DNA of 64,000 nucleotides from Anisodus tanguticus (taxonomy: Eukaryota; Streptophyta; Magnoliopsida; Solanales; Solanaceae): assembly GCA_034509755.1 (NCBI GenBank), contig CM067547.1, positions 47,952,859 through 48,016,858 on the forward strand. Reading direction: 5' to 3'. Position numbers and translations under genes: made by a program. How positions within the stretch are numbered: the first letter of the stretch is position 1; the number at the start of each line of letters is the position of its first letter. Shown here one piece after another: positions 21,283 to 32,438 of the stretch. The notes under the pieces were generated by a model. It saw only the letters and a program-made list of their open reading frames with translations, was not told the DNA's origin and searched no databases.

Positions 21283-21879
21283 CTATCGGAGTGGGTCTCG
21301 GATAATAATAATTCTCCGAGGTAACCTTGGGAGTCCAATTATTCCCTTTTTCATGGCAGCGATATAATCACTGCTGTGGGTTCCAGTAGCATCTGTGTTG
21401 ACCATTCCAACAACAGCTTTGGAGGTGGACCCTTTATCAGGTGATAATTTCATTTTATCACGGAACTGTGTTAACAAATTCTCAATATCTTTAGATAAAG
21501 GATTTGTCTGTTCTTTTGCCAGGTTAATCCCTTCCATGGATGTAGGAGGCTGGATATTGGCACGGGTTTCCAAGGATTTTGGAGGTTGCTCTTTCTCTAG
21601 AACAACTTTCATTCTCTGCTTTTCAATGAGGGAGTTGAGTCTGTCGACCTTATTTTGTAATAAAGTCATCTGTTCACTAAGAACTTTGAGATACACATTG
21701 GTATGGTTAGTCTGTTTAAAAAGACTGTTCAAATGATCTGCTTGAACACCATTTAAAAGAGCACCCTGTAATAATTGCATATAGGGTTGAGCATGTAAAT
21801 CATTGTTACTGCTATCCTTTTTTAATGAAAAAGGTTCATCCGGAGGATAAAGACTCTTGAGGACTTTTTTAGAGTCCAA
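21283..21879 (-). CDS. Pararetrovirus coiled-coil ORF, copy B
   Basis: 198 aa; same as 886-1482 with changes mainly at residues 155-170 (SKAVVGM, GTHSSDY). The leucine-heptad-like segment at about 50-85 suggests oligomerisation. No enzymatic motif. Confidence 0.6.
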   Translation of the reverse strand: MDSKKVLKSLYPPDEPFSLKKDSSNNDLHAQPYMQLLQGALLNGVQADHLNSLFKQTNHTNVYLKVLSEQMTLLQNKVDRLNSLIEKQRMKVVLEKEQPPKSLETRANIQPPTSMEGINLAKEQTNPLSKDIENLLTQFRDKMKLSPDKGSTSKAVVGMVNTDATGTHSSDYIAAMKKGIIGLPRLPRRIIIIRDPLR

Positions 21880-21882
21880 ATG

Positions 21883-22221
21883 TCATTGCCTTTCAATAAC
21901 ATTAATATTAAGCAATGCATAGTCTTCTACAAACCAACTAACAAAATATTTGAAAGTTTTCTTGATTTCTAATTCATCATAAAATTGATCTCTGATAGAA
22001 TATTGTTCTTCTTTCGTGAAAAAGGTCAAAAACCAATTACGAAAAAGCAGGTAATCAGGACCATTAAAATTCTTTTTGATGATCTGGCGTAAACCAGAAC
22101 CTGGACTATAATCCAGTCGACTACTCGAAGGTATCTTAGGGTTATCAACCATCATGAAAATAATCAGTATAATCAGTATTATTGTCTGTCGGGACTTCGA
22201 CAGGAATCTAGTTTTCAACAT
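21883..22221 (-). CDS. Pararetrovirus small ORF, copy B
   Basis: 112 aa, ending four bases before the coiled-coil ORF. The N-terminus differs from copy A (ILIILIIFMM instead of RLYLIIFMM) through small indels at about 22160-22185. Function unknown. Confidence 0.5.
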   Translation of the reverse strand: MLKTRFLSKSRQTIILIILIIFMMVDNPKIPSSSRLDYSPGSGLRQIIKKNFNGPDYLLFRNWFLTFFTKEEQYSIRDQFYDELEIKKTFKYFVSWFVEDYALLNINVIERQ

Positions 22222-22384
22222 TTATTATGTCAACCTTTTCCTCTTGAAAAAATTCTGAGGGGGTGGTGACTTTATAAGGATTTTCATCCACTTGAGATGT
22301 TGAAGCTCTAGCAGTTGACGTACCAGGAGTGTCATCTAAAGGAGATATGTAATAATGAGATGACAAAGATCTGCCTAATTTAGG

Positions 22385-22624
22385 CTATTTAGAAAACTGA
22401 AGGCGGATGTTGCCATCAGTAGTCTGGATTACATGGGCAATCTGGGAGTCTATCCTGGGGTGAACCGGGATAGCCTTTTCAATTAGCCAATCTTCGAGAT
22501 AACTAATTTCATCCCAGCTTATAGGTCTTCTCGTAGTGATTTTAGACCTTTTGGCTAGATTAGTCTCAATCAAGACTGTCTGTCTATTTCTTTTGTCATC
22601 CATAATCCTACAGTTAGGATTCAT
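22385..22624 (-). pseudogene. Segment behind movement protein, between TAG codons (copy B)
   Basis: 79 aa, identical to 1988-2227 and in frame with the movement protein, from which it is separated by one TAG (22643-22645). Open frame continues beyond its own TAG to about 22230 (the segment from 22366 down). Basic N-terminal half. Confidence 0.5.
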
Positions 22625-22642
22625 GGTGTCTAGACCACGGAA

Positions 22643-23203
22643 CTAGATACGATAACAGATACACATAACTTCTGTTTCAGGCATGTAATTATACCCATTA
22701 GCTTTTACATATAAAGTTAAAGCATGCAATATATTAGGATCAGACAAAGATAAAGTAAGATTAGGTCTGACATTAAAATATACTGGGCCATAGGCTAAGC
22801 TTGACTGCATAGCACTCATAAGAGATTGTTTCCAGTTTAAGTTCCTGACATCTCTCAGAACAATCATAAAGCTTTCAGGCAAACCTTCTAAGGTTAAAGG
22901 TTTAAAAGCAATTTGCACTAAACCTATATGCAAAAATTTATAATGCAATTTTTGATATCTATTAATATCAGTATCAGAAAATAACTGAATAGTTTTTTCT
23001 TGGTTATCCATTTGGACAGATTCTCCGATCGTCTTAATGATGTGACGATTCCGAAGGTTTTCGAAAATACCGAAATTATAAATTTCTTTTGTAGCAACAA
23101 ATGGAATGGTCCATTTGTTTAAAGCATCAAGCTGTTGCGGAAGTTCATATTCTTCCGTCCTAGCGTTCTTAACATTATGTTTATAATTTCTGAAAATATT
23201 CAT
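22643..23203 (-). CDS. 30K-type movement protein region, pararetrovirus B
   Basis: 186 aa, first ORF of the integrated genome, starting 45 bp inside its right end. Core segments as in copy A (FLHIGLVQIAFKPLTLEG; AYGPVYFNVRPNLTLSL). One substitution (T to I near residue 114) against copy A. Stops at an in-frame TAG, so probably shorter than the active protein. Assigned by position and general 30K-like pattern. Confidence 0.7.
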   Translation of the reverse strand: MNIFRNYKHNVKNARTEEYELPQQLDALNKWTIPFVATKEIYNFGIFENLRNRHIIKTIGESVQMDNQEKTIQLFSDTDINRYQKLHYKFLHIGLVQIAFKPLTLEGLPESFMIVLRDVRNLNWKQSLMSAMQSSLAYGPVYFNVRPNLTLSLSDPNILHALTLYVKANGYNYMPETEVMCICYRI

Positions 23204-23248
23204 TTTAGATGAAATACTGTCTATGAATACTCAATAAAATATGGCTAT

Positions 23249-23366
23249 ACATCCTTCTTAATCGGCTCTACGGCCTACACAAATGCGAATCTAATTAAAT
23301 TGATCGGCTTAGTATGTTTCGAATACCAGATGGTTATAGCGGAGAAAAACTTATGGTGGATTGGAT
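23249..23366 (+). repeat. SINE-like fragment next to pararetrovirus B
   Basis: Same as 2852-2968. Its 5' part is lost at the virus junction: the sequence starts at acatccttcttaat, the same base as in unit A. Confidence 0.65.
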
Positions 23367-23853
23367 AAGCTGAGTCCCAATCCAGCTTATTATATTCCGA
23401 GCTGGTTCAATAATATGGCTAATCGAACTTATTGCTAAAAAATCTATAATATGGCTGAGCTCGAGTTGAGTCAGATCCATACACTCTTTAATATTTTTTC
23501 ACGTATAAACTACACCTGTAAAAAATCATTTCATAACAAATTTGATTGATTAGGAATTTTTTTTACTCCGTAATAGTTTAATTCGATGTATTGCGATTTA
23601 AATTCTGATGTAGTTAACTAAATATAAAAATAAAATTGAACTTATTTCAAGGAAAAAAATAAATTGCTGCTAAGTTCAAAGTATCTTGTACCAAAATTAA
23701 TATTTTAAAATATGATCATTTAAATACCTTGCAATGAAATGACTTGTTCCCAACTTGTAAAATTCAATGACTTGTTTGTGGTTTCCAACAGAAGAGGGCT
23801 TGAAGGGATCAGGCCCAATAGGCTAATGAGTGGTCTGTAATCCTATTTTGGGA

Positions 23854-24239
23854 TGGTCTTTATTTTTGTCCCTCAAATCTGTGGTCTTTAATATTTGTGG
23901 TTCAATATTTTTCGCGCAGCATAATTTTATATTTTATTCCTCATAAGTTATTATAATATCGTAACTTTCAAAACTCAACATAAAAATAGCTAAAATACAT
24001 CAAATTTCATAAAAACGGGCAGGTTATTCAAACTCAAAAGGGATAAGGAACATATGCCCAAAAAACATAACTCTAGTTTCTGAACTACAACAAATTCTAA
24101 AATTACTACACAACATATGTGACATACTTTAATTCCTACAGAACTTATGCTAAGCGAAGCATGTTTGCATATTTCATTAAAGGAGAAGCAGGAGCAAAAA
24201 TTAAAGACCACCGATACAAGGGGGAAAAATTAAAGACCA
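23854..24239. mobile_element. MITE-like inverted-repeat element, unit B
   Basis: Third copy of the tggtcttta/aattaaagacca element; see 3458-3843. Flanked on the left by AT-rich intergenic sequence (23367-23853) with no gene. Confidence 0.6.
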
Positions 24240-24374
24240 ATGCATTTGAAGGCCAATTCGTACAAAAACTTCAATGAGTGGCTCTACAAAAATGGTTCAA
24301 TGGCTGAATTGAGAGAGAAGCGCAAAGCAACTCCATGAGATGAGGTGAAAAAGAGAAGCCTAAAGGGATAAAAC

Positions 24375-25514
24375 TGTTGGAAATTTGCCTTTGGTGGGGA
24401 GGTGCGTCCACCCATATTTAATGAATTAAACACTATTATTACGCATGTTGGAGGCTTTGTCTCTTCACACATGCATAATCTACTAAGTGAGTAGATGATC
24501 GTAGGGCCAAGAATCGTCAAATTTCGTTGAGAAATGAAAGAGATATTGGTCCACGAAGTAAGGTGTTTGAGGCATGGAAATATGGTGTGGGACAAATCTA
24601 CCACATCGGTGGAAAAAGGAAGAATTGCTCTCTTTATAAGTCTCTTAATTGGCTAAGGGTTTGGGACCCCAAGGGGTAACCCATATGTTTAAAGGAGGGA
24701 GGACCTAGATATGCTTGGGTCCAAGGCTAAGCCCACACGTGCGCCGCCGCCGCCCGCCCGTCCGGTCGTGGGACTTTATGATATTATCTATTTGGACCCC
24801 AAATTGCTTTTCTGCCTACCGCTTGGACTGATATAACCAACCATTACTTGGTTGTTAACTCCTCCATAAACAACCCTCCTTTATTGGCCATAAACCTGCC
24901 ATTAACAGCCCTCCCTAATGACCATAAACCTGCCATTAACAACCCTCACTAATGGCCATTAACAGCCATGTCTTGGGCAGTTGAGCAACCTCCCTCATGC
25001 TATATATTGAGCTTTTTGGCTCAATTGTGGATGACGAAAAAAATACACAAAACAGAATATAAACACCCAAACAGACTACAAAAATGAGACAACATTTATA
25101 TACACAGAGACAAACAAAAGAGACACTGAAATTCAGTCCAAAACGTTGGGACTAAAACAGAAACTCTTCCTTCCTTTTCCATATCTTCAGCAAGTCGTTT
25201 CGTGTTTGTTTTCTTCGTCAGACTCAACCTATTTGCTTTGTAGTGTTGATTAAAGTGTTGTTTTATCTTGGAAGACTATTGCCCGTTAACGTAAAAGTAT
25301 ATATACGGGGCAATCTTGTCTTAAGGACAGAGTGCCATCACTCGACTCAACACACAGTTGTAACCATCCATATTTAGTGTTTTTTAATTTCAGGTTATCA
25401 AGATTCAAGATTCAACAAGCTTGCGGCAGTTCTGAACATTGACCTATTTGTTTATCCTTTCGAACACTTGGAATATTTATTTACTTCACGTACTGCTTTA
25501 CACAATATCCAACA
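24375..25514 (+). mobile_element. Solo LTR, unit B (1140 bp)
   Basis: Same solo LTR as 3979-5084, with 34 extra bases from a tandem duplication around 24890-24955 (ccataaacctgccattaaca repeated). Flanks aaaac and agaac as in unit A. Confidence 0.75.
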
Positions 25515-26273
25515 AGAACTTGAAAAGAGAAAGAGATTGTGAAAGAGGGATAACCAAAGAATATGGCTCTTGGGTTGATTTGGTATTTAACAAATAGCAA
25601 TCCAAGAATATAGAAATTATAAAAAGTACTTTATTATGTTCCCTGTATCATTCTCTCTAACATATCCGCTAGCTCAGTAGCTAAGACGAAGTAAAGCCTT
25701 AAAACCACTATAGTTAGCTAACTTCACTTGCAAAATGAAATTGTGACAATATCTCGATATCGCCTTACGTAAAATCAAGTCTACCCTTTTGTTAATGCTT
25801 AATAGTGTAGGCTGTAGCCATACACATCGCTAAATAATCAAATTTTGATATATATATATATATATATATATGATCTTCAATATTTCAACAAGAAGTTACA
25901 AAAGAATAATTAAGAGTTTCCATCACGCTATAGTATGGAGAAAAAAAAACAAGGGTCAATCATGGCCCATTAATCAAAAATCAAAACCGAAAAAAGAAAA
26001 GGAGTACATAGTTATTAGTCTTAAAAATTTTCCTAACAAAGAATGAATTAAGTTAATTAAGATATCACGATTGCCTTATCCAAAATATTGTCAGATTGTC
26101 GATAACACTATAAGAAATTAGACTTTTGTGATGTGTAGTCCCCACACTCCTATAAAAGTTGCCACTATTTTTTTCAATTAGTAGCCACAACAAAGGGGAC
26201 TTTATTATAAGGTTGTGGATATTCGGTTGGAGGAGGATGGGAAACCTATTTACGACCCTGCAAAGTTTCTTTC

Positions 26274-26834
26274 TTATATCTGACTTGTTATGTCAGTAGA
26301 AAGAGAGTTGGTGCCACCATTGGGAGACGGTGGCTTGACGGAATTCCACTGAAGAGATGGCAACAAAAGATGTTCATTTGTTACTTTACGACCTGCAAAG
26401 TTTTTTTCTGATATCTTACTTGCTATATCAACAGAAAGAGAGTTGGTACCACGATTGGGAGATGGTGGCTTGACGGAATTCCATTGAAGAGATGGCAACA
26501 AAAGATGTTCATTTGTTGTTTGACGACCTACAAAGTTTCTTTCTGATATTTGACTAGTAATGTCAGTAGAAAGAGAGTTGGTACCACCATTGGGAGATGG
26601 TGGCTTGACCGGATTCCATTGAAGAGATGGCAACAAAAGTTGTTCATTTGTTATCCAAATTATAGTGTCTTTTCTACTATGTGAAAGAATCCGAGAAGCT
26701 TCGTTCCGTGTAAGGCTTAGAAAAAGCAAAAACAGTACTAGTATCATTTTACTACATGTAGAAGTTAAAATGTTACTTTGTGATCTCATTCTTGATATTG
26801 TTGGAATTAGAATATAATGAAGAATTTCGTTCAC
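26274..26834 (-). CDS. Secreted repeat-peptide precursor, copy B
   Basis: 186 aa. Residues 30-46 form a hydrophobic signal segment (MILVLFLLFLSLTRNEA) with a likely cleavage after Ala46; Met16 is a plausible real start. Then three tandem 45-residue repeats starting at residues 62, 107 and 152, each with NE(Q/H)LLLPSLQWN and VKPPSPN(G/R)GTNS and, in repeats 1-2, a basic GR(Q/K) end. Repeat 3 stops (TAA) just after SQI. No cysteine follows the signal segment. The layout (signal peptide, Pro/Ser/Gly/Asn box, basic spacers) recalls plant peptide-hormone precursors such as PIP/PIPL, CEP or IDA families, but no family is matched exactly. The equal repeats would release several similar peptides. Confidence 0.65.
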   Translation of the reverse strand: MNEILHYILIPTISRMRSQSNILTSTCSKMILVLFLLFLSLTRNEASRILSHSRKDTIIWITNEQLLLPSLQWNPVKPPSPNGGTNSLSTDITSQISERNFVGRQTTNEHLLLPSLQWNSVKPPSPNRGTNSLSVDIASKISEKNFAGRKVTNEHLLLPSLQWNSVKPPSPNGGTNSLSTDITSQI

Positions 26835-26990
26835 TTAGAGGGAAAGTAAAAAATAATTAATAATTGGAGTTTAAAATCACAAGGGGTAGATAAAAAAAAC
26901 CACTACGAGGTTAAAAAAAATGAAGGAATTAAATCTTGTTGTGGAGGAATGAGGAATGTGATTATGGTGAAGGTAATCGAACTGGCTGCA

Positions 26991-27081
26991 TATTTATACC
27001 CTAATGAAATAATTAACGTGTTAGAAAGACTTCAAACTTTTCCAAGTTTTAAATTTCATGCAAGGGTTTTGACCGTTGACT
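26991..27081 (-). promoter_or_regulatory. TATA box and paired W-boxes of peptide gene B
   Basis: TATAAATA on the minus strand (26991-26998), then plus-strand TTGACC at 27069-27074 and TTGACT at 27076-27081. Same spacing as in A and C. Confidence 0.5.
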
Positions 27082-27382
27082 GTTTGAATTTACAAACAAT
27101 TCATGAAATTGAACTAGTCTTATAATCAGAGTAAAAAAGAAAAGAAAAGGAAAGAACTAGTCGTTTGAGAATTGTAACACAGGATGTTGAACTTGAAGCG
27201 ACTTCAAGATTAACCCATAAACATTTTTTTAGAACATTAAAACGAAAAATTATCTAATCACTTTAATTCAGTGATATGGAGTTTCAATTTTGATAAGTAG
27301 AAACTCTACACACAGTAAGTTCAGACAAGCCTTTCTATAACTAAATTTTCGAGCTTACAAAAGTGAAACACGCAATAACAGT

Positions 27383-28048
27383 TGTTTCCCTCCGAAGTGT
27401 TTGCCGTTTTATCGTCTGACGAAATCGGATGACAAATTGATTCCTTAACTAAGCGATTTGGGCCGATAACGGAACTCTAACTTCCAGCAATGGGTTCCCC
27501 AACTACTCCAGAAAGTTTTAGGACGGTGATTGAGTTAAACTAAGTGGTAAGAAACATAAATACAACTAGAGTGCAATAAAGACGATAAAAATAGAATGAA
27601 GATATGCAAAAATCAAAATTTTGATTGATTGTGTTGTGTTTTTCTGTACAAATGATTCCTATATTTATATTACAAGAAAAATAAACGTGACCCCTTATGT
27701 TATCCACCGAACTACCCACTAAATCCACTAGCCAACTATGAGGAGATGGTGCCGATTTTTTCACCTGGACCTCTAGCACGATCGACGACACTCTTTTTTG
27801 GCTGTTGTTGGTTGTAACCTTTTCTAGAAGGTCCTTTGACTTAGTCTTCGAGGTGTCTGAATATGTGTGGGTCTCAACCGTTCCTCGGAATTATGACTCA
27901 ACCAAACTACTGTAATAGCCGATGATGCTTTTCTAGCCGAGAGTAAGGACTAGCGGATTCAGCTATGATTCCGCTCAGTTATCGACTTAGAATCTTTTTT
28001 CACCTTCGGTTGTCACTTGATTCGGCTAAATACTTTTGAGTGTTAACA
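27383..28048 (-). mobile_element. 3' LTR of Tat element, unit B
   Basis: 666 bp, preceded by ACAGT (27378-27382). See 6955-7619. Interior remnant continues to 28671. Confidence 0.85.
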
Positions 28049-28418
28049 ATTGCCTCCCTACATTAACTTGAGTGCGGCTATCGAGTTGATATATTTCAAA
28101 TGGCCATCGTTTCGTGTGGTAGCCGTAGGTGTCATTTCAATCACTTTTGTCGTAAATGCATGCAATGATGGTCTTTAAAAAGTTCTTTTTTCCTTCCACA
28201 GAAATGTCTCGGCTTCCACAATTAATTTCTGACGAATTTTTAGCCGCACGTTTTGGATGAAAAGACTCCCAACAGACTGTCAATCATATCTCCAAGAAAA
28301 AGGAAATACTTAGGAGAGACCCCCCACCAAAAGGTTTCTCATTCAATCTTCTCGGCCATTCCCAAATTTCTCGCCTTCTTCAGAAAACCCTATTTCTTCA
28401 TCAGAAAAAAGAAAAACC

Positions 28419-28671
28419 ATGTATTTATCTTCTTATCTATCTCTGGGATCGGATAGCACCGGTTTGGCTGATGATGACCTAATCCCCACTATTGCCTTCA
28501 TAGATTACCAATTGGTTCTCGCCCCTTTTGGTACATCTGAACAAGGTGATCTCATTCTTTCTCAACATCTAAGGCCGACGAACTACGACCTTCCGATTAC
28601 ATGTGACTGGTTCACCGGCAACTGTTGTCCGGCTAGTCTGTGTACCTGGCCTATCAAGATTACCAATTATA
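28419..28671 (+). pseudogene. 5' end of plant-mobile-domain ORF, truncated (unit B)
   Basis: Same as 7990-8242: first ~84 codons of the PMD protein, then fusion to Copia DNA after gattaccaa. The chimeric frame ends at 28724. Confidence 0.7.
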
Positions 28672-30063
28672 TAAAGAAAAAAATTCTAACGGTTCTTTTG
28701 AGAGGCATAAGGCCCGTCTTATAGGTGGTGGTAAAACACAACAGGTTGGTGTGGATTGTAGAGAGACATTTAGTTCGATGGTCAAACCTGCTACCATTAG
28801 CACTGTGCTTAGTCTAACTCTCTCGAAGGCATGGCCCATTCACCAGCTGGATGTGAAAAATGCTTTCTTACACGGTGATCTTAAGGAGACAGTATACATG
28901 TATCAGCCCTTGGATTTTAGGGATCCGAATTATCCTCATCATGTCTGTTTGCTGAAAAAGTCCTTGTATGGGCTTAAGCAGGCCCCAAGGGCTTGGTATA
29001 AAAGTTTGCAAATTATGTGTCTACTATTGAATTTTCTCACAGAATGTGTGATCATTCTCTATTCATCTATTGGTGTGGTACTTCTCTGGCATACATTCAG
29101 TTATATGTTGATGATATTATATTGACTGCCTCATATGAAGTTCTACATAAGTCTATCATGTCTCTTCTCAGTTCTTAATTTGTAATGAAAGACTTGGGGC
29201 CCTTGATCTATTTTTTGGGCATAACAGTCACTCGTCATGCTGGTGGTCTATTTTTATTACAGAAAAAGTATGCGGCAGAGATTATTAAGAGAGTTGGCAT
29301 GTCATCTTGTAAGTCTACTTCTACCTCGGTTGATACAAAATCGAAGTTGAGTGCTACGTATTGCACACCATACGAGGATCCCACCCATTATCGTAGTCTT
29401 CCAGGGGCTCTTCAGTAACTGACTTTCACGATACCAGATATTACTTATGCAGTACATTAGGTGTGTTTATTTAGTCATGATCCGCGGATTAAGCACATAC
29501 ATGCGCTCAAACGCATTATATGATACATACAGGGCACACTTGATTTTGGATTGCATTTATATCCGTCCTCCGTATCTACTCTTGTGTCATATACAGATGC
29601 TGGTTGGGGTAGCTGTCCAGATACCAACCGTTCGACATCTGGTTATTGTATATTCCTTGGGGATAACTTGGTCTCTTGGTCGGCAAAACGCCAGGCTACT
29701 TTATCACGATCCAGTGCGGAAGCCGAGTATCGAGGAGTAGCCAATGTGGTGTGTGAGTCAGGTTGGCTACGTAATCTTCTACTAGAGATACGTTATCCTA
29801 TTAGAAAGCTACCTTGGTCTACTGTGATAATGTGAGTGCAGTCTATCTTTTTAGAAATTCGGTCCAATATCAGCGCACTAAGCATATCTAGATGGACATA
29901 CACTTTGTTCGAGAAAAGGTAGCTCGTGGACAAGTATGTGTCCTCCATGTCCCTTCGCGATACTAGATTGCAGACATATTTACTAAGGGTCTTCCCTTGG
30001 TTCTATTTGAAGATTTTAGGGATAGTCTCAGCGTACGTCAACCGCCCGCTATGACTTCGGGGG
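28666..30063 (+). pseudogene. Copia RT and RNase H remnant, unit B
   Basis: More complete than unit A. RT motifs ERHKARLIGGGKTQQ, HQLDVKNAFLHGDL, KSLYGLKQAPRAWY, YVDD near 29107, then KDLGPLIYFLGI; RNase H motifs YTDAGWGSCPDTNRSTSGY and SRSSAEAEYRG (29551-29835); pol tail ending in a polypurine tract cttcgggggtg. Several frameshifts. The gag, protease and integrase parts are absent, replaced by Tat DNA at 28671. Most similar within the window to the element at 60274-64000. Confidence 0.88.
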
Positions 30064-30280
30064 TGTAAAGGACCGTGTGTATCATGATCCGATTTGGACT
30101 CAATAAAATGTAATTCATGTATAATTGTAATTATGGTATTAGTCTTGTACTAGAAAAATGTATTAGAATTAGAATAGGAAAAGGTAGAATTATTTTCCTA
30201 TATTGTCCATATTTAGGAATTGTATATTTGTATATATACCTCTCATTAACAATAAAAATAATCAAGGATTATTTCTTTCA
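30064..30280 (+). mobile_element. 3' LTR of the Copia remnant, unit B
   Basis: Starts tgtaaaggaccg after the purine tract; probable end atttctttca. See 9177-9393. The stretch 30281-30804 that follows holds no gene. Confidence 0.6.
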
Positions 30281-30804
30281 AATTCAAAGTAATTTTATTT
30301 GATTATATTGATAAACAACATATAGGAAATGATAAGTTACATGTAATACAACAATATATTCAATGTAATTCCACAAGTGAGTTTAAAGAGGGCAGAATAT
30401 GCGCAGACTTTACCCATGTCTTTGTGGAGAGAGGATATTTCTGATAGATCTTTGGCTGAAACAGAAAATTTCCAAACAGTGTTGCAAGAAAGGTACATGT
30501 AATAATAAGTTAAATTATATTAACGATATAATATACACATCACACAAGTGTATATAACCAGAGACGGATATGGTGTTGCGACACCGAATTTATCTGAAAT
30601 CAATGCTTTCAACGCGGACATAAATTTATATATTAATATAATTTGCCCCTATGCACACAACTTAGTGGTATATTAGCTTTAAAAAAAATTGTAACATTCA
30701 ATAATATTACCAATAAATAGTAGGATTGAATTCATTATTTAAAAAAATATTATATTCAATACTAAAATTTTTAAAGATTGAACCCACATAGCTAGAATCT
30801 TGGA

Positions 30805-30864
30805 TTCACACACACACACATATATATATATAACTTAAATCCTTTTACTATTTTGTTATGTAAC

Positions 30865-30902
<38 letters not shown>

Positions 30903-30988
30903 CTTAAATCCTTTTACTATTTTGTTATGTAACATGTATATATATATATATATAACTTAAATCCTTTTACTATTTTGTTATGTAACAT
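30805..30988. repeat. Minisatellite, three copies (unit B)
   Basis: Same 37-bp unit as 9918-10196, three copies with shorter TA spacers, preceded by a (CA)n run. One unit and several TA blocks fewer than unit A. Confidence 0.9.
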
Positions 30989-31221
30989 GTATCAGGTAAA
31001 ATTGAATGACTTTTTTTATTTTAAAACAAATAATTTAGTGATTTTAAAAATAAAAATGAAAGTTAAATAATTATTTACGTAATTTACCAAAATTAAAATT
31101 CTGAATAATTTACAATATTATTTGGTTGGTCATACAACAAAAAATCGCTACACAATTTAATACAATATTTTGCTGGCCTCGTTAAATACCGCATTCCTGA
31201 CAAAATGTCATAAGTTAAGCG

Positions 31222-31366
31222 TAGGGGTGTTCATGATTCGATTTGGGTCAGTTTTCCTCTAAAAGATAATCAAACCAATTAAGTCGATTTTTCAAATATT
31301 GGAATCAAACCAATTAAGCCGATTTTTCATAGCTTTGGTTTTTGTAAATTTTTTTTTAAATATATG

Positions 31367-31400
<34 letters not shown>

Positions 31401-31771
31401 CAAGTTATATATGTTTTCTCTAAGAAAAAATTATATGTATTGTCAAAAAATTTAACCAATTCTAGGGAATATAATTAAATTTCTTACAATAAACTTATAT
31501 TTTGTGCAAAGAGTTAAAGATCTAGTTGTGATATACTAAACTATGTTGACGATAATTGAATTAGATGATTGTGTATAATTAAAGGACTTAAAGACGGGTT
31601 ACTTTGAAGAAGAAATAATTTTTTGGACTTATCAAAATAAAAATTACAAATCAAACTAGAAAGTAAAGGTAAATAATTTGATTACTACTATAAAATCAAA
31701 CATCTAGATTACGAACTAAGAGTGCAAGAAAATAAAACGTACTGTACAAATGTATAATTTTATATAGAAAT

Positions 31772-31805
<34 letters not shown>

Positions 31806-32003
31806 GCAATTATAGTTTTTAAATAGATATTAATATAGACGATTTGGTTCGGATTTTTTTCAGTTATTTTTTCTTAAAACCAAAACCAAGTCAAATATTA
31901 TCGATTTTTAGAATTGAAAATCAAAATCAAACCAAACCAAGAGTGTCGGGTTTTTTCTTCAATTTTTGGTTTGGTTCGATTTTTCTTTTTCATGAACACC
32001 CCC
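31222..32003. mobile_element. MITE with taggggtgttcatg ends, unit B
   Basis: Counterpart of 10424-11241, shorter because both internal microsatellites are shorter. The right end reads catgaacacccccc, so the terminal repeat has decayed. Confidence 0.65.
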
Positions 32004-32264
32004 CACGCCGAAATATAATATGAAATAGAAATACATGTGCTAACAATAAAGTAACTAAATAATATTTTTTAAAATAATAAATAATTTGTGCGTGGTAATT
32101 TTTTTAAATATTATTCACCGTATAACAATTTCAAATCTGGGCCTACAACAAACGTGTGATGCTAACAATAGGAGCCTGAACTAGTCAGTGCGCATGTTGT
32201 GAAATTCATGCACAAAGAGAATAAGTCCCTTAGATATTGTGTCACCCTAATTATTACTATATAG

Positions 32265-32274
32265 TATATATAAA
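32265..32274 (+). promoter_or_regulatory. TATA box of Aux/IAA copy B
   Basis: tatatataaa, 165-174 bp upstream of the ATG. The MITE lies about 260 bp further upstream and could affect the promoter. Confidence 0.6.
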
Positions 32275-32438
32275 GCTACACTTATCTTTCCTCTTCTCAT
32301 TCATCATTCACAACTTGCTAACTAACAAATTCTTCATCGGAAAAAGTCGCCGTCACCGGACGCCGGAGAGCAAAAGAGTCTTCAACACAAATTATTACAA
32401 GTTCTTAAAGATAGTCATATATATCAAGAATTTTCAAA

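Larger units (their letters stand above)
15541..23248 (-). mobile_element. Endogenous pararetrovirus copy B, near full-length (~7.7 kb)
   Basis: Minus-strand order is movement protein, small ORFs, coiled-coil ORF, capsid with zinc knuckle, aspartic protease, reverse transcriptase, RNase H, a 3'-terminal ORF, then a promoter with TATA box and a leader. Length and order fit one Caulimoviridae genome (about 7-10 kb) linearised near the tRNA primer site. There are no LTRs and no integrase, which argues against a Ty3 element. Several stops and frameshifts break it. Genus not determined. Confidence 0.88.

Noticed and set aside
15541..23248. Interpretation as an LTR retrotransposon carrying a movement protein
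   Set aside because: No LTRs at the ends, no integrase, promoter and leader only at one end, and gene order as in Caulimoviridae.
26274..26834. Firm assignment of the repeat peptide to IDA, CEP or PIP families
   Set aside because: The box VKPPSPNGGTNS lacks the defining residues of each family (for example the terminal GH of CEP/PIP), so only a general resemblance can be claimed.
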